From Melioribacteraceae bacterium (GTDB lineage Bacteria > Bacteroidota > Ignavibacteria > Ignavibacteriales > Melioribacteraceae), in assembly GCA_023230485.1 (NCBI GenBank), contig JALNXG010000050.1, positions 1-29,387 on the forward strand: a DNA stretch of 29,387 nt, in the 5' to 3' direction. Below the pieces are notes generated by a model. It was not told where the DNA came from and ran no database searches. It saw only the letters and a program-made list of their open reading frames with translations. Positions 16,273 through 23,916 of the stretch are shown here, one piece after another; position 1 is the first letter of the stretch; each line of letters starts with the position of its first letter. Both the position numbers and the translations under genes were made by a program.

Positions 16273-16937
16273 TCTAAAAGCTCCTCCAATTTCATAGATT
16301 CAAAGTCTGTTATCGCACTTCCTTCTGTGCAATTTATTATCCTTATTCCTAATGCATCTGCATCTCTTTTTATGATAGGAAAACATCTTAAAAATCTGTA
16401 ATAAGGATTCTTATTTGGGGGGGAAGGATGATCATTATGCCAATTTGTTTTATCAGCAGTTCTTTTCATATCAAAACCTAAAAGAACTATTACTTTTACA
16501 CCTAAATGGTATGCAAAATTTATTGCACATCCTCCACTATTTTTATTCCATGCTACACAACCCGGAGTAGAATCAATTCCTAATTGTTTTGTTGTACTTC
16601 TTTTATATTGTATTAATCCATTTATTTTTTTATCTGCTAAACTAGGAGTACAAGTAGCAATAATTCCTTTGAAAGATTTTAAAAAGATATGATGCCTATC
16701 AAACCAAGAACGATCCCCAAACCATACAGCATCTACCCAATCATATGGAATATATTTTTCTGTATTCTCTAACCAACCACTTCCGCTTTTTATTCCTTTT
16801 CCTGGGACTGGATAACCATATGCATTATTTACTGCAAGTATTCGTTCATTTTTTATTGTTTCCAAATTTACATTGGAAAGAGATGGGCCTCCTCCCAAAA
16901 TAAAAGCAAGCCCATCTTTCCATATAGCAGGAAGCAT
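16224..16937 (-). CDS. MptE/DUF115-like protein (MAF-related putative glycosyltransferase)
   Basis: A 237-aa protein. FILGGGPSLSNVNLETIKNE (12-31) followed by ILAVNNAYGYP, then VDAVWFGDRSWFDRH, and NSGGCAINFAYHLGVKVIVL with LLGFDMK and NWHNDHP, is the motif set of DUF115/6-hydroxymethylpterin pyrophosphokinase MptE-like proteins. Relatives include motility accessory factors that transfer nonulosonic acids, and many phages carry such genes beside structural genes. It is the first gene of the cassette and comes 20 nt after the Lys-tailed protein gene. A sugar or phosphosugar transferase role is likelier here than pterin synthesis because of its neighbours. Confidence 0.75.
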   Translation of the reverse strand: MLPAIWKDGLAFILGGGPSLSNVNLETIKNERILAVNNAYGYPVPGKGIKSGSGWLENTEKYIPYDWVDAVWFGDRSWFDRHHIFLKSFKGIIATCTPSLADKKINGLIQYKRSTTKQLGIDSTPGCVAWNKNSGGCAINFAYHLGVKVIVLLGFDMKRTADKTNWHNDHPSPPNKNPYYRFLRCFPIIKRDADALGIRIINCTEGSAITDFESMKLEELLEWRKGNMPQLKTMKNF

Positions 16938-16957
16938 AATACACCTCCTAAAAAGAA

Positions 16958-17401
16958 TTATTTATTCTTTTTCTTTTTCTTATCTTTTTTATCTTTCTTT
17001 TCTTTCTTACCTTTATCCTCTTCATCATCTACATCTAAACCTTCTTCAATAAATACAGGATTTACATTAATTCCTTTTACCAACTTCATTGCATCTTTCT
17101 TTGTAAGAGGAGCATTATTAACATATGTTTTAGTTATTGTATTAAACACATTATAAAATCCATCTTCTCCATCAATAGGCATTACCCGCATATTGGTTTC
17201 TCTGCTGTTCATTTCACTAAATTCATCCAACTCATCAATAAAATAAGCATCAGGTCCCATTGGCAAAAGATGTGATTTATATTTTGTTGCAAGTTCGGGG
17301 GAAATGTTTATTACATCATTTGTTGTTGCTGATATTTCTTTCCCTTTTCCATTCTTCATCCTTAATCTAATTTTCCCACTCTTTACTCTGTATTTTGGCA
17401 T
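16958..17401 (-). CDS. Head-associated protein with polylysine tail, unknown function
   Basis: A 147-aa protein following the major capsid gene. The N-terminus is basic (PKYRVKSGKIRLRMKNGKGK) and the middle holds MNSRETNMRVMPIDGEDGFY. From about residue 122 an acidic patch (GLDVDDEEDKG) leads into an almost pure Lys tail (KKEKKDKKDKKKKKNK). I do not recognise a family. Genes at this spot encode head fibres, adaptors or decoration proteins, and a Lys tail could bind packaged DNA or give poor solubility control. AAGGAG upstream supports the ATG at 17401. An 87-nt gap before it holds only a weak 5-bp hairpin. Confidence 0.65.
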   Translation of the reverse strand: MPKYRVKSGKIRLRMKNGKGKEISATTNDVINISPELATKYKSHLLPMGPDAYFIDELDEFSEMNSRETNMRVMPIDGEDGFYNVFNTITKTYVNNAPLTKKDAMKLVKGINVNPVFIEEGLDVDDEEDKGKKEKKDKKDKKKKKNK

Positions 17402-17488
17402 ACTAATTTATCTCCTTGTAAATATATCTAGCTTCTATGGTTAAGTGCTAGTAAAAAATATATGTTTGTAATCTAATTAAAATAAAAA

Positions 17489-18478
17489 TTATTCACTATA
17501 AACAACAATACCACAATGTCCAGCCTGATCATGCCTTGTCTGTGGTACTTGAATAGCCATAACTTTAAAATTAACTTCCATTCCACCATCAACATCCCAC
17601 TGAACTACAGTAATACCAAGAGCATTTACCAACCTAATAGTATCAACTGTCATCTGAACCATTATTACCTTTGTGGAAGACATCTTATCAGAAACTTTAA
17701 CAGCAGCAATATTTGCTATTTCAAGAATCCTCTGACGAATTGACTTATCAGAAGCCGCTTTAAAATCTCCATCAATTGCTGTCTCATATACAGTTGGAAT
17801 ATAAACTATATATGGCCCATAACAGCGATCAGCAATCATAGCCTGTTTCATTCTAATAATATCATCAAGAATATTATCACCAGAAGTTGCTGAATCATCC
17901 CATGCTGCATTCAAAGACCCTATGGTTATATTTGGTTCATCTTCATACCCATATATCGTACCACCACCAAAGGTATATGTACTAGAACCTTTAAATAAAG
18001 TTGTTTCAACTTTTTCAGCGATTTTCTGACCACATACAGTAGCCATTGTAGTATCAATAGGCATACCACCACTACGAGAAGCCTCAAGCTGACGAAGATC
18101 AATACTAAAATCTTTGTGAGTAAGAGGTAAAGGCAAATAATTCATATCAAACTCTAACCGATCACGCCTTCCTCTTGTCTTTCCAGACATACTCATCTCA
18201 GCGTCAGAAGCATCACTTGCATCTTGATATCCCAATACTGTTTTTGCCATACCATTTGGAATATTATATGTAAGACCTCTTGCTTGAAGATCAGCAACAC
18301 CGGTCAACCTTTGCTGATATGCTGTAATAACTGCTTTATCAAATGCCTTCCACTCATCATAGAGCAGAACATCATTTGTTCTCATTTGTGTTAAATCCAT
18401 TTTATTTGCAATCAGCCTATTAGCAAAAGACTGAGACCCTTTAATCTGATTAAACAAACTTACTAATGCTTCGTTCAT
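17489..18478 (-). CDS. Major capsid protein (HK97 fold, encapsulin-like)
   Basis: A 329-aa protein. The ATG at 18478 is preferred because AAGGAGAA lies 8 nt upstream; the 15-codon extension to a TTG at 18523 would be translated ribosome binding site. The N-terminal arm (ALVSLFNQIKGSQSFANRLI) is followed by YLPLPLTHKDFSIDLRQLEA, typical of encapsulin-like capsid proteins. The A domain has YGPYIVYIPTVYETAIDGDF, then KSIRQRILEIANIAAVKVSD, and the C-terminus VQWDVDGGMEVNFKVMAIQV. These match phage members of the linocin/encapsulin-type HK97-fold group. It forms the icosahedral shell, together with the cement protein encoded just upstream. Confidence 0.92.
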   Translation of the reverse strand: MNEALVSLFNQIKGSQSFANRLIANKMDLTQMRTNDVLLYDEWKAFDKAVITAYQQRLTGVADLQARGLTYNIPNGMAKTVLGYQDASDASDAEMSMSGKTRGRRDRLEFDMNYLPLPLTHKDFSIDLRQLEASRSGGMPIDTTMATVCGQKIAEKVETTLFKGSSTYTFGGGTIYGYEDEPNITIGSLNAAWDDSATSGDNILDDIIRMKQAMIADRCYGPYIVYIPTVYETAIDGDFKAASDKSIRQRILEIANIAAVKVSDKMSSTKVIMVQMTVDTIRLVNALGITVVQWDVDGGMEVNFKVMAIQVPQTRHDQAGHCGIVVYSE

Positions 18479-18504
18479 ATTTAATTCTCCTTTTCCTTTA
18501 ATTA

Positions 18505-18966
18505 TTAAGCTATCATAGCCCAAATATAATCAATAGCTGTTGTAGTAGTAACTGCTTCCATTGCTATAGCAACAACAGGATCAGTATACCCTGATCCTAC
18601 ATACTGTGAGGAATCACCATCAGGAGTATGTTTCTGTACAAGTCCCGCTGAAGCAGATTCAAGTCTGTCACCAATAGCTATTGTCTGTGAAGTCGCCAAT
18701 CTTAAAAGAACTTCATCTCCAGATTTAGGAGCTATATACTGCACAAGACTTTCAGCGGTATATACTTCTGATACCTCATCCCCCTGTAAACCATTTTCTA
18801 TTGCTACCAAAACAGGTCTTGCATTTCCACCTGCTGTAGCATGTTCTTTTACTGCACCAGCGGAATCTATCTCAAGAAGATCCCCAGGATAAATAGTTGT
18901 TGCAGATGCTGACAAAGCTTCTTTCTGTAATACATCACCTTTTTGTAAAATCGTTGTTTCACTCAT
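18505..18966 (-). CDS. Head decoration/structural cement protein
   Basis: A 153-aa protein rich in small residues and strands: IYPGDLLEIDSAGAVKEHAT, NARPVLVAIENGLQGDEVSE, YIAPKSGDEVLLRLATSQTI, IGDRLESASAGLVQ. This G-D-L-L-x-I...A-V-K-x-H-A pattern is typical of capsid cement or decoration proteins encoded between scaffold/protease and major capsid genes. It likely trims the outer shell and stabilises the expanded head. AGGAGG lies just upstream of the ATG at 18966. If the glycan cassette modifies the virion, this Thr/Ser-rich exposed protein is one candidate acceptor, which is inference only. Confidence 0.75.
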   Translation of the reverse strand: MSETTILQKGDVLQKEALSASATTIYPGDLLEIDSAGAVKEHATAGGNARPVLVAIENGLQGDEVSEVYTAESLVQYIAPKSGDEVLLRLATSQTIAIGDRLESASAGLVQKHTPDGDSSQYVGSGYTDPVVAIAMEAVTTTTAIDYIWAMIA

Positions 18967-18987
18967 ATAAAATTCCTCCTTTTATAA

Positions 18988-19551
18988 TTAATTAAACTGC
19001 GAAAAGTCTGGAGTTCCATCAGCATTCCATTTTGGTTGTGCCATTATAGGAACGCCTTTACCATCAGACTGTTTCTCATTCTTTACTTCTCCTGTTTTAA
19101 TTAGTCCTGCAAGATTCGCAGAAAAATCAAATTCAGGTTCCTTTACCTCTTCACCGCCCATAAGAGAAACTATTGCTGCAAGCTCACTTGTATCTTTTGC
19201 TTCAAGCTGCTCTTTGGTAAAAACATTCTTTTTATTTGCAAGAATCTTTTCGATCATGGTTGCCTTATTCTTGCGATAAAGACTTACCGACTCATTAAGA
19301 GTTGCCTTAATTTCAGCAGGAATATCATCCTTTGCAAGAAAACTCTCAAGAGTTACAACCTCTTTTTTCTCCTCAGGCTTTTCCTCTTTATTAGCTTCCA
19401 TCTTCTCTTCCTTCTTTTCTTCTTTAACTTCAAACTTATCAACAAGTGTCTGAAGTTGTGCTTCATCCTTTGTCTCAAGGAAAGTCTTATCGGCTTCTGT
19501 AAAAGGACAAGCCTCATTACTTATAAGTTTACCAATCAATTCATCTTTCAT
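18988..19551 (-). CDS. Internal scaffold product (in-frame start within the protease gene)
   Basis: In-frame ATG at 19551-19549, preceded by AAAGGAGGAAGTTAGT, a near-perfect ribosome binding site inside the coding sequence. It would give a 187-aa protein (MKDELIGKLISNEACPF start) that equals the C-terminal scaffold part. Nested scaffold genes of this kind are known in lambda (Nu3 within C). The ribosome binding site is seen directly; independent expression is inference, since AAA GGA GGA can also arise from Lys-Glu-Glu codons. Confidence 0.45.
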   Translation of the reverse strand: MKDELIGKLISNEACPFTEADKTFLETKDEAQLQTLVDKFEVKEEKKEEKMEANKEEKPEEKKEVVTLESFLAKDDIPAEIKATLNESVSLYRKNKATMIEKILANKKNVFTKEQLEAKDTSELAAIVSLMGGEEVKEPEFDFSANLAGLIKTGEVKNEKQSDGKGVPIMAQPKWNADGTPDFSQFN

Positions 19552-20655
19552 ACTAACTTCCTCCTTTTTATTTGTTTCTATTTTTGTTTCTTCCTCAATC
19601 TTCTCTTCCAATTTTTCTTTCTTCTCATTCGTAACTGTTAATGGAACATATTCTGATTTCAATTTCATTTCAGTTACTTCTTTACCCAATGTTATATTGT
19701 CACTTGCATCAAACATATATTCTTGTTTATAAAGTTTTCCTTTACGTTCAAAAATAAAATGATTCTCAAATGTGTCTCGAATATATACATCTGGATATTC
19801 TTCAGTAGGTGTTTTAAAAGCATCTCTTACTAATGTTGATAATGTATATCGTATATCTTCATATGAATACTCATTAGTAACCATACCACCAAGCAATTCA
19901 TTATATTTTTCGTAATATTGTTTTTCTTCATCATCACTAATATTTTTGAAAAATAGAATCTTGCCTGTTTTCCCAATTAAATTTTTAAACATTCTTAAAT
20001 TGTGTACCTCCTTTTTAATTATTTGATCTTCCTTTTTATTTACCTTGTAATTAGCACGAACCCCACAACCATCCGTCCAACTACAAGCACCTAAACTGCC
20101 AGGCAGTAAGGCAACATGGTCTGGATTATAATTGGTTAATTCAGCTTCATACTTTTCTCCGTTCCATGTTCCAGCCTTATCAAAGTCATGATCAGCAAAT
20201 AAACCGGTACTTACCTCCATATTGCCATTTATAAGCTCATCAATTATTTCTGTAGATATCTTTTCTTTTAATATCCAAAACTCACCTATAATTCCTTTTT
20301 TATTTTCATCCCATGTACTATTACAAAATCTTCCTATGCATTCTGTTTCTACTTCTTTTGCAGAAAGAAACTGTCCTTGTGGGTCAACTGGGTGATAAAT
20401 AGGAATTAAAACGTTCTCCCAATCTGCTACTGATTTCTTTAACTCTTCAGCAGGATAGAAAAATCCGTTATGAACCCCCTCAACAATTATAGTTACTGGA
20501 ACAACTAAATAAGTATCCTTACCTAATAGTTCATCTCGGTATTCACCTACTTTCAATTTGTTTGTAAATATCTGTTCTAATCCATTTGCAAACATTAAAT
20601 TATATTCACTTGAACATCCTTTTTTCTTTTTAATAACCATTTTTCGTTCTGTCAT
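18988..20655 (-). CDS. Prohead protease fused to scaffold (DUF2213-like)
   Basis: A 555-aa protein with three parts. Residues 1-200 resemble DUF2213 proteases: NGFFYPAEELKKSVADWENV, IPIYHPVDP, NMEVSTGLFADHDF and NPDHVALLPGSLGAC. The Ser of VSTG and the His of the flanking motifs are the likely catalytic residues. Residues 220-340 hold a domain common in these proteins (YPDVYIRDTFENHFIFERKG). From 345 on, the chain is Glu/Lys-rich coiled coil followed by a compact acidic C-terminus, as expected for scaffold. It directs head assembly and is cleaved during maturation. A strong internal start at 19551 may give the scaffold alone, as with lambda C and Nu3. Confidence 0.85.
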   Translation of the reverse strand: MTERKMVIKKKKGCSSEYNLMFANGLEQIFTNKLKVGEYRDELLGKDTYLVVPVTIIVEGVHNGFFYPAEELKKSVADWENVLIPIYHPVDPQGQFLSAKEVETECIGRFCNSTWDENKKGIIGEFWILKEKISTEIIDELINGNMEVSTGLFADHDFDKAGTWNGEKYEAELTNYNPDHVALLPGSLGACSWTDGCGVRANYKVNKKEDQIIKKEVHNLRMFKNLIGKTGKILFFKNISDDEEKQYYEKYNELLGGMVTNEYSYEDIRYTLSTLVRDAFKTPTEEYPDVYIRDTFENHFIFERKGKLYKQEYMFDASDNITLGKEVTEMKLKSEYVPLTVTNEKKEKLEEKIEEETKIETNKKEEVSMKDELIGKLISNEACPFTEADKTFLETKDEAQLQTLVDKFEVKEEKKEEKMEANKEEKPEEKKEVVTLESFLAKDDIPAEIKATLNESVSLYRKNKATMIEKILANKKNVFTKEQLEAKDTSELAAIVSLMGGEEVKEPEFDFSANLAGLIKTGEVKNEKQSDGKGVPIMAQPKWNADGTPDFSQFN

Positions 20656-20763
20656 TTATATACCTGCTTTAATAGTGATTAGTAATAGCTTTTAATTCTA
20701 ATTTTGAGCTATCAAACCTTGATGTGGCTACGTTTTTATTGTAAAAGGGTATGATTATATGAT
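20656..20763. other. Non-coding gap holding repeat copy 2
   Basis: This 108-nt gap precedes the protease/scaffold gene on the minus strand. Besides the 38-nt repeat it has a short ATAGCT/AGCTAT inverted repeat and an ATCAA/TTGAT stem. No clear promoter or terminator was found. Confidence 0.6.
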
Positions 20764-20768
20764 TTATA
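20731..20768. repeat. Intergenic 38-nt direct repeat, copy 2
   Basis: 37 of 38 bases match 8533-8570. Its right end covers the stop codon of the DUF5662-like gene (20764-20766). The flanking AGCTATC box lies 17 nt to the left, as at copy 1. Function unknown: an RNA element, a protein-binding site or a recombination spot are possible. Confidence 0.85.
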
Positions 20769-21210
20769 GGAAATCTTTATATTTTTCATAGGTATTATTG
20801 AACAATGCAACTAACTGAGGACTCATTTTAAACCGCTTTTTATTAACATACATACTCTGTTTAAATGAGCCGTCAGGATGTCGTTTTAAAGCTGCACACC
20901 AATCAGAAAACATTTCTATTAAATCAACTAAACACATTCCATTAATACCATTATCAAAATGTTCTGGATGATGTGTATTCTTTTTATAGTGTTCATCAGT
21001 AAATGATTTTTTTAAGTTATTAAAATATTCATCTGTTCCATATGTTAGAGTAGTTAACTTAGGAGTCATCTTCTCTAAATAAACACATTCAGGTTTTTCT
21101 AATTTAGAAGCATCATGATTTAATCCTGCTTGTTCTAAACACATTGCAAAATATTCTAATATTCTTCCTACTTCTTCAATATGTTTCTTAGTTGCTGTTT
21201 CTGCGCTCAT
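20764..21210 (-). CDS. DUF5662-like protein with His/Asp motifs
   Basis: A 148-aa protein with the spaced metal-type motifs of the DUF5662 group: NHDASKLEKPE (31-41), THHPEHF (79-85), DLIEMFSDW (96-104) and KRHPDG (109-114). The arrangement of HD, HH and D-x-x-E-M...D-W residues recalls HD-type metal-binding helical proteins, but the activity of the group is not established. Such genes are frequent in phage genomes. Here it lies between the MuF cluster and the protease gene and ends inside repeat copy 2. A nucleotide-phosphate hydrolase-like role would be a guess. Confidence 0.75.
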   Translation of the reverse strand: MSAETATKKHIEEVGRILEYFAMCLEQAGLNHDASKLEKPECVYLEKMTPKLTTLTYGTDEYFNNLKKSFTDEHYKKNTHHPEHFDNGINGMCLVDLIEMFSDWCAALKRHPDGSFKQSMYVNKKRFKMSPQLVALFNNTYEKYKDFL

Positions 21211-21219
21211 ACATTATCC

Positions 21220-21429
21220 TTATTTTCTATATACTAAAGTTAATTCATTATCAGTATAATAACCACCCTCAGTGACAACAATTTTATTTCCTGTTCCTTT
21301 TGTAGATATTCCTTTATCTTTTACAAAATAATATTTATCTACTATCATTAAACGATTATGATTATCGCAACGAACTACATCATTCATTTTAAATTTTTGA
21401 TAATCTATTCTTTTAAAATTCTTATACAT
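21220..21429 (-). CDS. Small protein of unknown function, SH3-like look
   Basis: A 69-aa protein: YQKFKMNDVVRCDNHNRLMI, then VDKYYFVKDKGISTKG and a strand-rich C-terminus (KIVVTEGGYYTDNELTLVYR). Alternating strands and turns suggest a small barrel such as an SH3 or Tudor-like fold. No family recognised. It lies 12 nt after the previous gene. Confidence 0.6.
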   Translation of the reverse strand: MYKNFKRIDYQKFKMNDVVRCDNHNRLMIVDKYYFVKDKGISTKGTGNKIVVTEGGYYTDNELTLVYRK

Positions 21430-21441
21430 GAAATAAAATTA

Positions 21442-21711
21442 TTATCCTTGCGTTATTATTATTGCGGTATCACATTTATTAACTGCCTCTTCAAAATTAG
21501 TTAATATTTGTTTTAATCGTTCATTCTTTATTCCTGTATTTAAATCCCTTATCTCTTTTAACAGGACTTGTGTAACTATGCTTGCACCTTCTCTAAATAA
21601 CCAAAGCATATTTTTCTTTTTTTTCTTTTCTGCATATTGAACTAAATAATCATAGTCTTCAATATTTCCTAATATGCCTTGATTACTTACAATATCATTT
21701 ATTAATATCAT
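21442..21711 (-). CDS. Small helical protein of unknown function
   Basis: An 89-aa mostly helical protein: YLVQYAEKKKKKNMLWLFRE, then SIVTQVLLKEIRDL and LKQILTNFEEAVNKCDTAII. It begins in an ATGA overlap with the stop of the 53-aa gene, so the two are translationally coupled. It lies shortly downstream of the MuF-ART gene, and is therefore a candidate immunity or chaperone partner of that toxin-like domain. That is positional inference only. Confidence 0.6.
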   Translation of the reverse strand: MILINDIVSNQGILGNIEDYDYLVQYAEKKKKKNMLWLFREGASIVTQVLLKEIRDLNTGIKNERLKQILTNFEEAVNKCDTAIIITQG

Positions 21712-21869
21712 TTTATTTCAACCAATTTAGAATTTTCTCTTCTTTCTAATTCTATTTTAATTTCTTCTTTTCGTTTATATGAAGTATTCTTTTTATTTCC
21801 TTCATTTAATAATCTTAAAGAAGATAACCAATTATCATTTAATTCATTTTCTACCAAATCTAAAATCAT
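21708..21869 (-). CDS. Small protein after MuF-ART, unknown function (possible immunity candidate)
   Basis: A 53-aa protein from the ATG at 21869, which has AAGGA 8 nt upstream. A longer TTG-initiated version would run back into the MuF gene and is unlikely. Sequence MILDLVENELNDNWLSSLRL then charged helices ending ENSKLVEIK. It begins 14 nt after the MuF-ART stop. In temperate phages MuF toxins are often followed by an immunity gene, so this and the next gene deserve attention. No homology was recognised. Confidence 0.55.
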   Translation of the reverse strand: MILDLVENELNDNWLSSLRLLNEGNKKNTSYKRKEEIKIELERRENSKLVEIK

Positions 21870-21882
21870 AATTTTTCCTTTT

Positions 21883-23739
21883 TTAATAAATAAATATATC
21901 TTCTTTTGATATTTTTGTATTCTTCTTACCAAAAACAATCGTTTCCTTTTCTAAATTAAAAGGATACGGTTTTCTCCAAAATAGATCATACATAAAAATA
22001 TCTTCTCTTGGGATATCTCTTTTTATGGTTACCCCTAAAGCATCTCTTCCAAATTTATCCGCTATCTTTTTATCTGAAGTATACCCTGAAAGAGCATTTT
22101 CTTTCAATTGCAAATCACTCTTTTCTTTTATTAAGAACTTTCTTATTTTCTGACCTGTTCTTCCTCCAATACCCCTATATAATTCTAATGAATTTATTCC
22201 CATTTTTTTAAGTCCTACTTGATTCAATGCTCTTAAAAATAAATAACCAGAATAATTGTCAGTTGTCAATTGTTTATAAATAGATGTTTTAATTAATTGT
22301 TTCTCAGATAAACCATCGTAGGTTATATAATTAGAAACATTATTTTTTTCGATAATACTCGCTATTTGTTTTAATATTGTTGCATCTTCATCATGAGTAT
22401 TATTCAACCAAACATCTAATGCGTTATCAAAATCAGCTAATCTTTCATCTGAAATGTATATCTTTTTTATTTTATTAGATAAGCTTTTTATTGTTTCTTT
22501 TTTATTTCCTAATTTGCCGTCTATCTCTTCATAATATTTTTTATACTGTTCATTTAGTTTTTTATCTTTAAATAAATCAAATTTCCCAGATTTACTTTCT
22601 TTCAATAACTTTTCTCTTGTCTTTGCATCAATAGGTGGATTCTTTTTGATTGCCTTTTCAACTTTCTTTTTATCAACAGGAGTTAAACAACTCTTTGCAG
22701 CATTAACATACATATTCATTCTTTGTAATGTAGAAGGCAAAACATCATGCATTACTTCACTACAATTAGGTAACCATCCTGCTACACTTGGTACTGCTCC
22801 TTTTACTGAATCAATACCTGGTTGAAAAGGCAGAGCAAGGCAACAACAATTTGGATGGGCCGGAATTAATCCTCTTATTTTTTCAAGTGTAAATACTTCG
22901 CCTGATAATGAAGAACATATTGGACAAGGATTTGCTCCATTCTCCCATTCTGCTAAAACAACAACTCCTTGTACTTGAGCATTCATATACTCATTTATAT
23001 TAGCTTGATGGTGTGCTCTTTGTATTTCTGTACGAGCAATTGTTCTAGCTCTATTAATACCAATCTTAGGAATCATTGTTGTTATTTCTTTTGCAATTAC
23101 TTTTCCATTTTTACCATCAACAATTCCCTGAGATAAAATATTACTTAATTGCCGATCCATTTCTTTTGTAATACCTTTTAACTCATTAAATGTTCGAGTA
23201 TAAAGGTAAGCCGCACGATCTGCGTGAAAAGGGCGATTGAACAGGATATCAACTTCTCTATTAGGATCATTATCAAGTTTAGTTATATCAACCCCGGCAC
23301 TTTCCATTTCTCTTCGTGCTCTAAATATTCCTTTCTGATAACTTGATTGAACATATACGTCTGACCAAGGTTTATTTGTTCCTGCTGTTATTCTCCCTGA
23401 TCTTGTTGTCTTTTCAAGGATACTTAAATCTTCCATATCCTCTAACCAATCCATAAAACCTTCAACCTTCTTTTCACTTGTATTAAAATCAAATGCTTGT
23501 TCTTGTAATTTCTTTATGGCTTCCTCAGTTATACTTGAAGCATTACTGATTATTGGTTCTTCTTTATTAAGTTTTAATATGTCTTTTTCAAATACTGCAT
23601 TTATTATTTCTATTAACCAATTAAACCGTCTTTCTATTTCCTTTGACATATCATATTTAATAGAAAGTAATCCCGCAGGATCAATTTTAGTAAATTCGGA
23701 TAATACAATTAATCTATTATGAGAATGATTATGTACCAT
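21883..23739 (-). CDS. MuF/SPP1 gp7-like minor head protein with C-terminal ADP-ribosyltransferase-like domain
   Basis: A 618-aa protein. The ATG at 23739 has GGGAG at ideal distance; the TTG ten codons earlier is rejected. Residues 1-230 form the helical minor-head region (PWSDVYVQSSYQKGIFRARR). Residues 230-310 are the MuF domain: RARTIARTEIQRAHHQANIN, NPCPICSSLSGEVF and HPNCCC. A Lys-rich linker (360-440) leads to a C-terminal domain (about 480-618) with an R-S-E ADP-ribosyltransferase pattern: LYRGIGG (R522), ALSGYTSDKKIADKFG (S555), and LEKETIVFG with E597-x-E599. MuF proteins sit in the head and are ejected with DNA, so the domain could act in the next host, as T4 Alt does, or as a polymorphic phage toxin. 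Activity is not proven. Confidence 0.88.
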   Translation of the reverse strand: MVHNHSHNRLIVLSEFTKIDPAGLLSIKYDMSKEIERRFNWLIEIINAVFEKDILKLNKEEPIISNASSITEEAIKKLQEQAFDFNTSEKKVEGFMDWLEDMEDLSILEKTTRSGRITAGTNKPWSDVYVQSSYQKGIFRARREMESAGVDITKLDNDPNREVDILFNRPFHADRAAYLYTRTFNELKGITKEMDRQLSNILSQGIVDGKNGKVIAKEITTMIPKIGINRARTIARTEIQRAHHQANINEYMNAQVQGVVVLAEWENGANPCPICSSLSGEVFTLEKIRGLIPAHPNCCCLALPFQPGIDSVKGAVPSVAGWLPNCSEVMHDVLPSTLQRMNMYVNAAKSCLTPVDKKKVEKAIKKNPPIDAKTREKLLKESKSGKFDLFKDKKLNEQYKKYYEEIDGKLGNKKETIKSLSNKIKKIYISDERLADFDNALDVWLNNTHDEDATILKQIASIIEKNNVSNYITYDGLSEKQLIKTSIYKQLTTDNYSGYLFLRALNQVGLKKMGINSLELYRGIGGRTGQKIRKFLIKEKSDLQLKENALSGYTSDKKIADKFGRDALGVTIKRDIPREDIFMYDLFWRKPYPFNLEKETIVFGKKNTKISKEDIFIY

Positions 23740-23749
23740 TACTTTCTCC

Positions 23750-23905
23750 CTAGTTATTTCTATCCTCAAGTAAATCTCTATGGAAAGGACATGAATAACT
23801 ATAATGTGCTATCTTTCCATCTTTTCCTTTTGTGCAAGTACATTCTTTTGCCATTCGATTAGGAGTAGCTACAACTAATATCTTCTCATTTACTTTATCA
23901 GACAT
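23750..23905 (-). CDS. Small Cys-rich protein between portal/PRT and MuF genes
   Basis: A 51-aa gene, easily missed because of its size. The ATG at 23905 has AAAGGAT 7 nt upstream. ECTC (21-24) and YSCPFH (37-42) supply three Cys and a His that could bind zinc. It fills the gap between the phosphoribosyltransferase and MuF genes almost exactly (stop 11 nt before the MuF ATG), which supports it. The protein is otherwise soluble and charged. Function unknown; it joins the set of zinc-ribbon-like miniproteins in this phage. Confidence 0.65.
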   Translation of the reverse strand: MSDKVNEKILVVATPNRMAKECTCTKGKDGKIAHYSYSCPFHRDLLEDRNN

Positions 23906-23916
23906 TTTATTATCCT

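Noticed and set aside
17428..17451. CTAGC/GCTAG hairpin after the major capsid gene, as a terminator
   Set aside because: Only 5 bp with a 14-nt loop and no U-tract on the minus strand.
21870..21938. TTG-initiated extension of the 53-aa gene into the MuF-ART gene
   Set aside because: A normal ATG with AAGGA lies downstream, and the extension only reuses MuF sequence in another frame.
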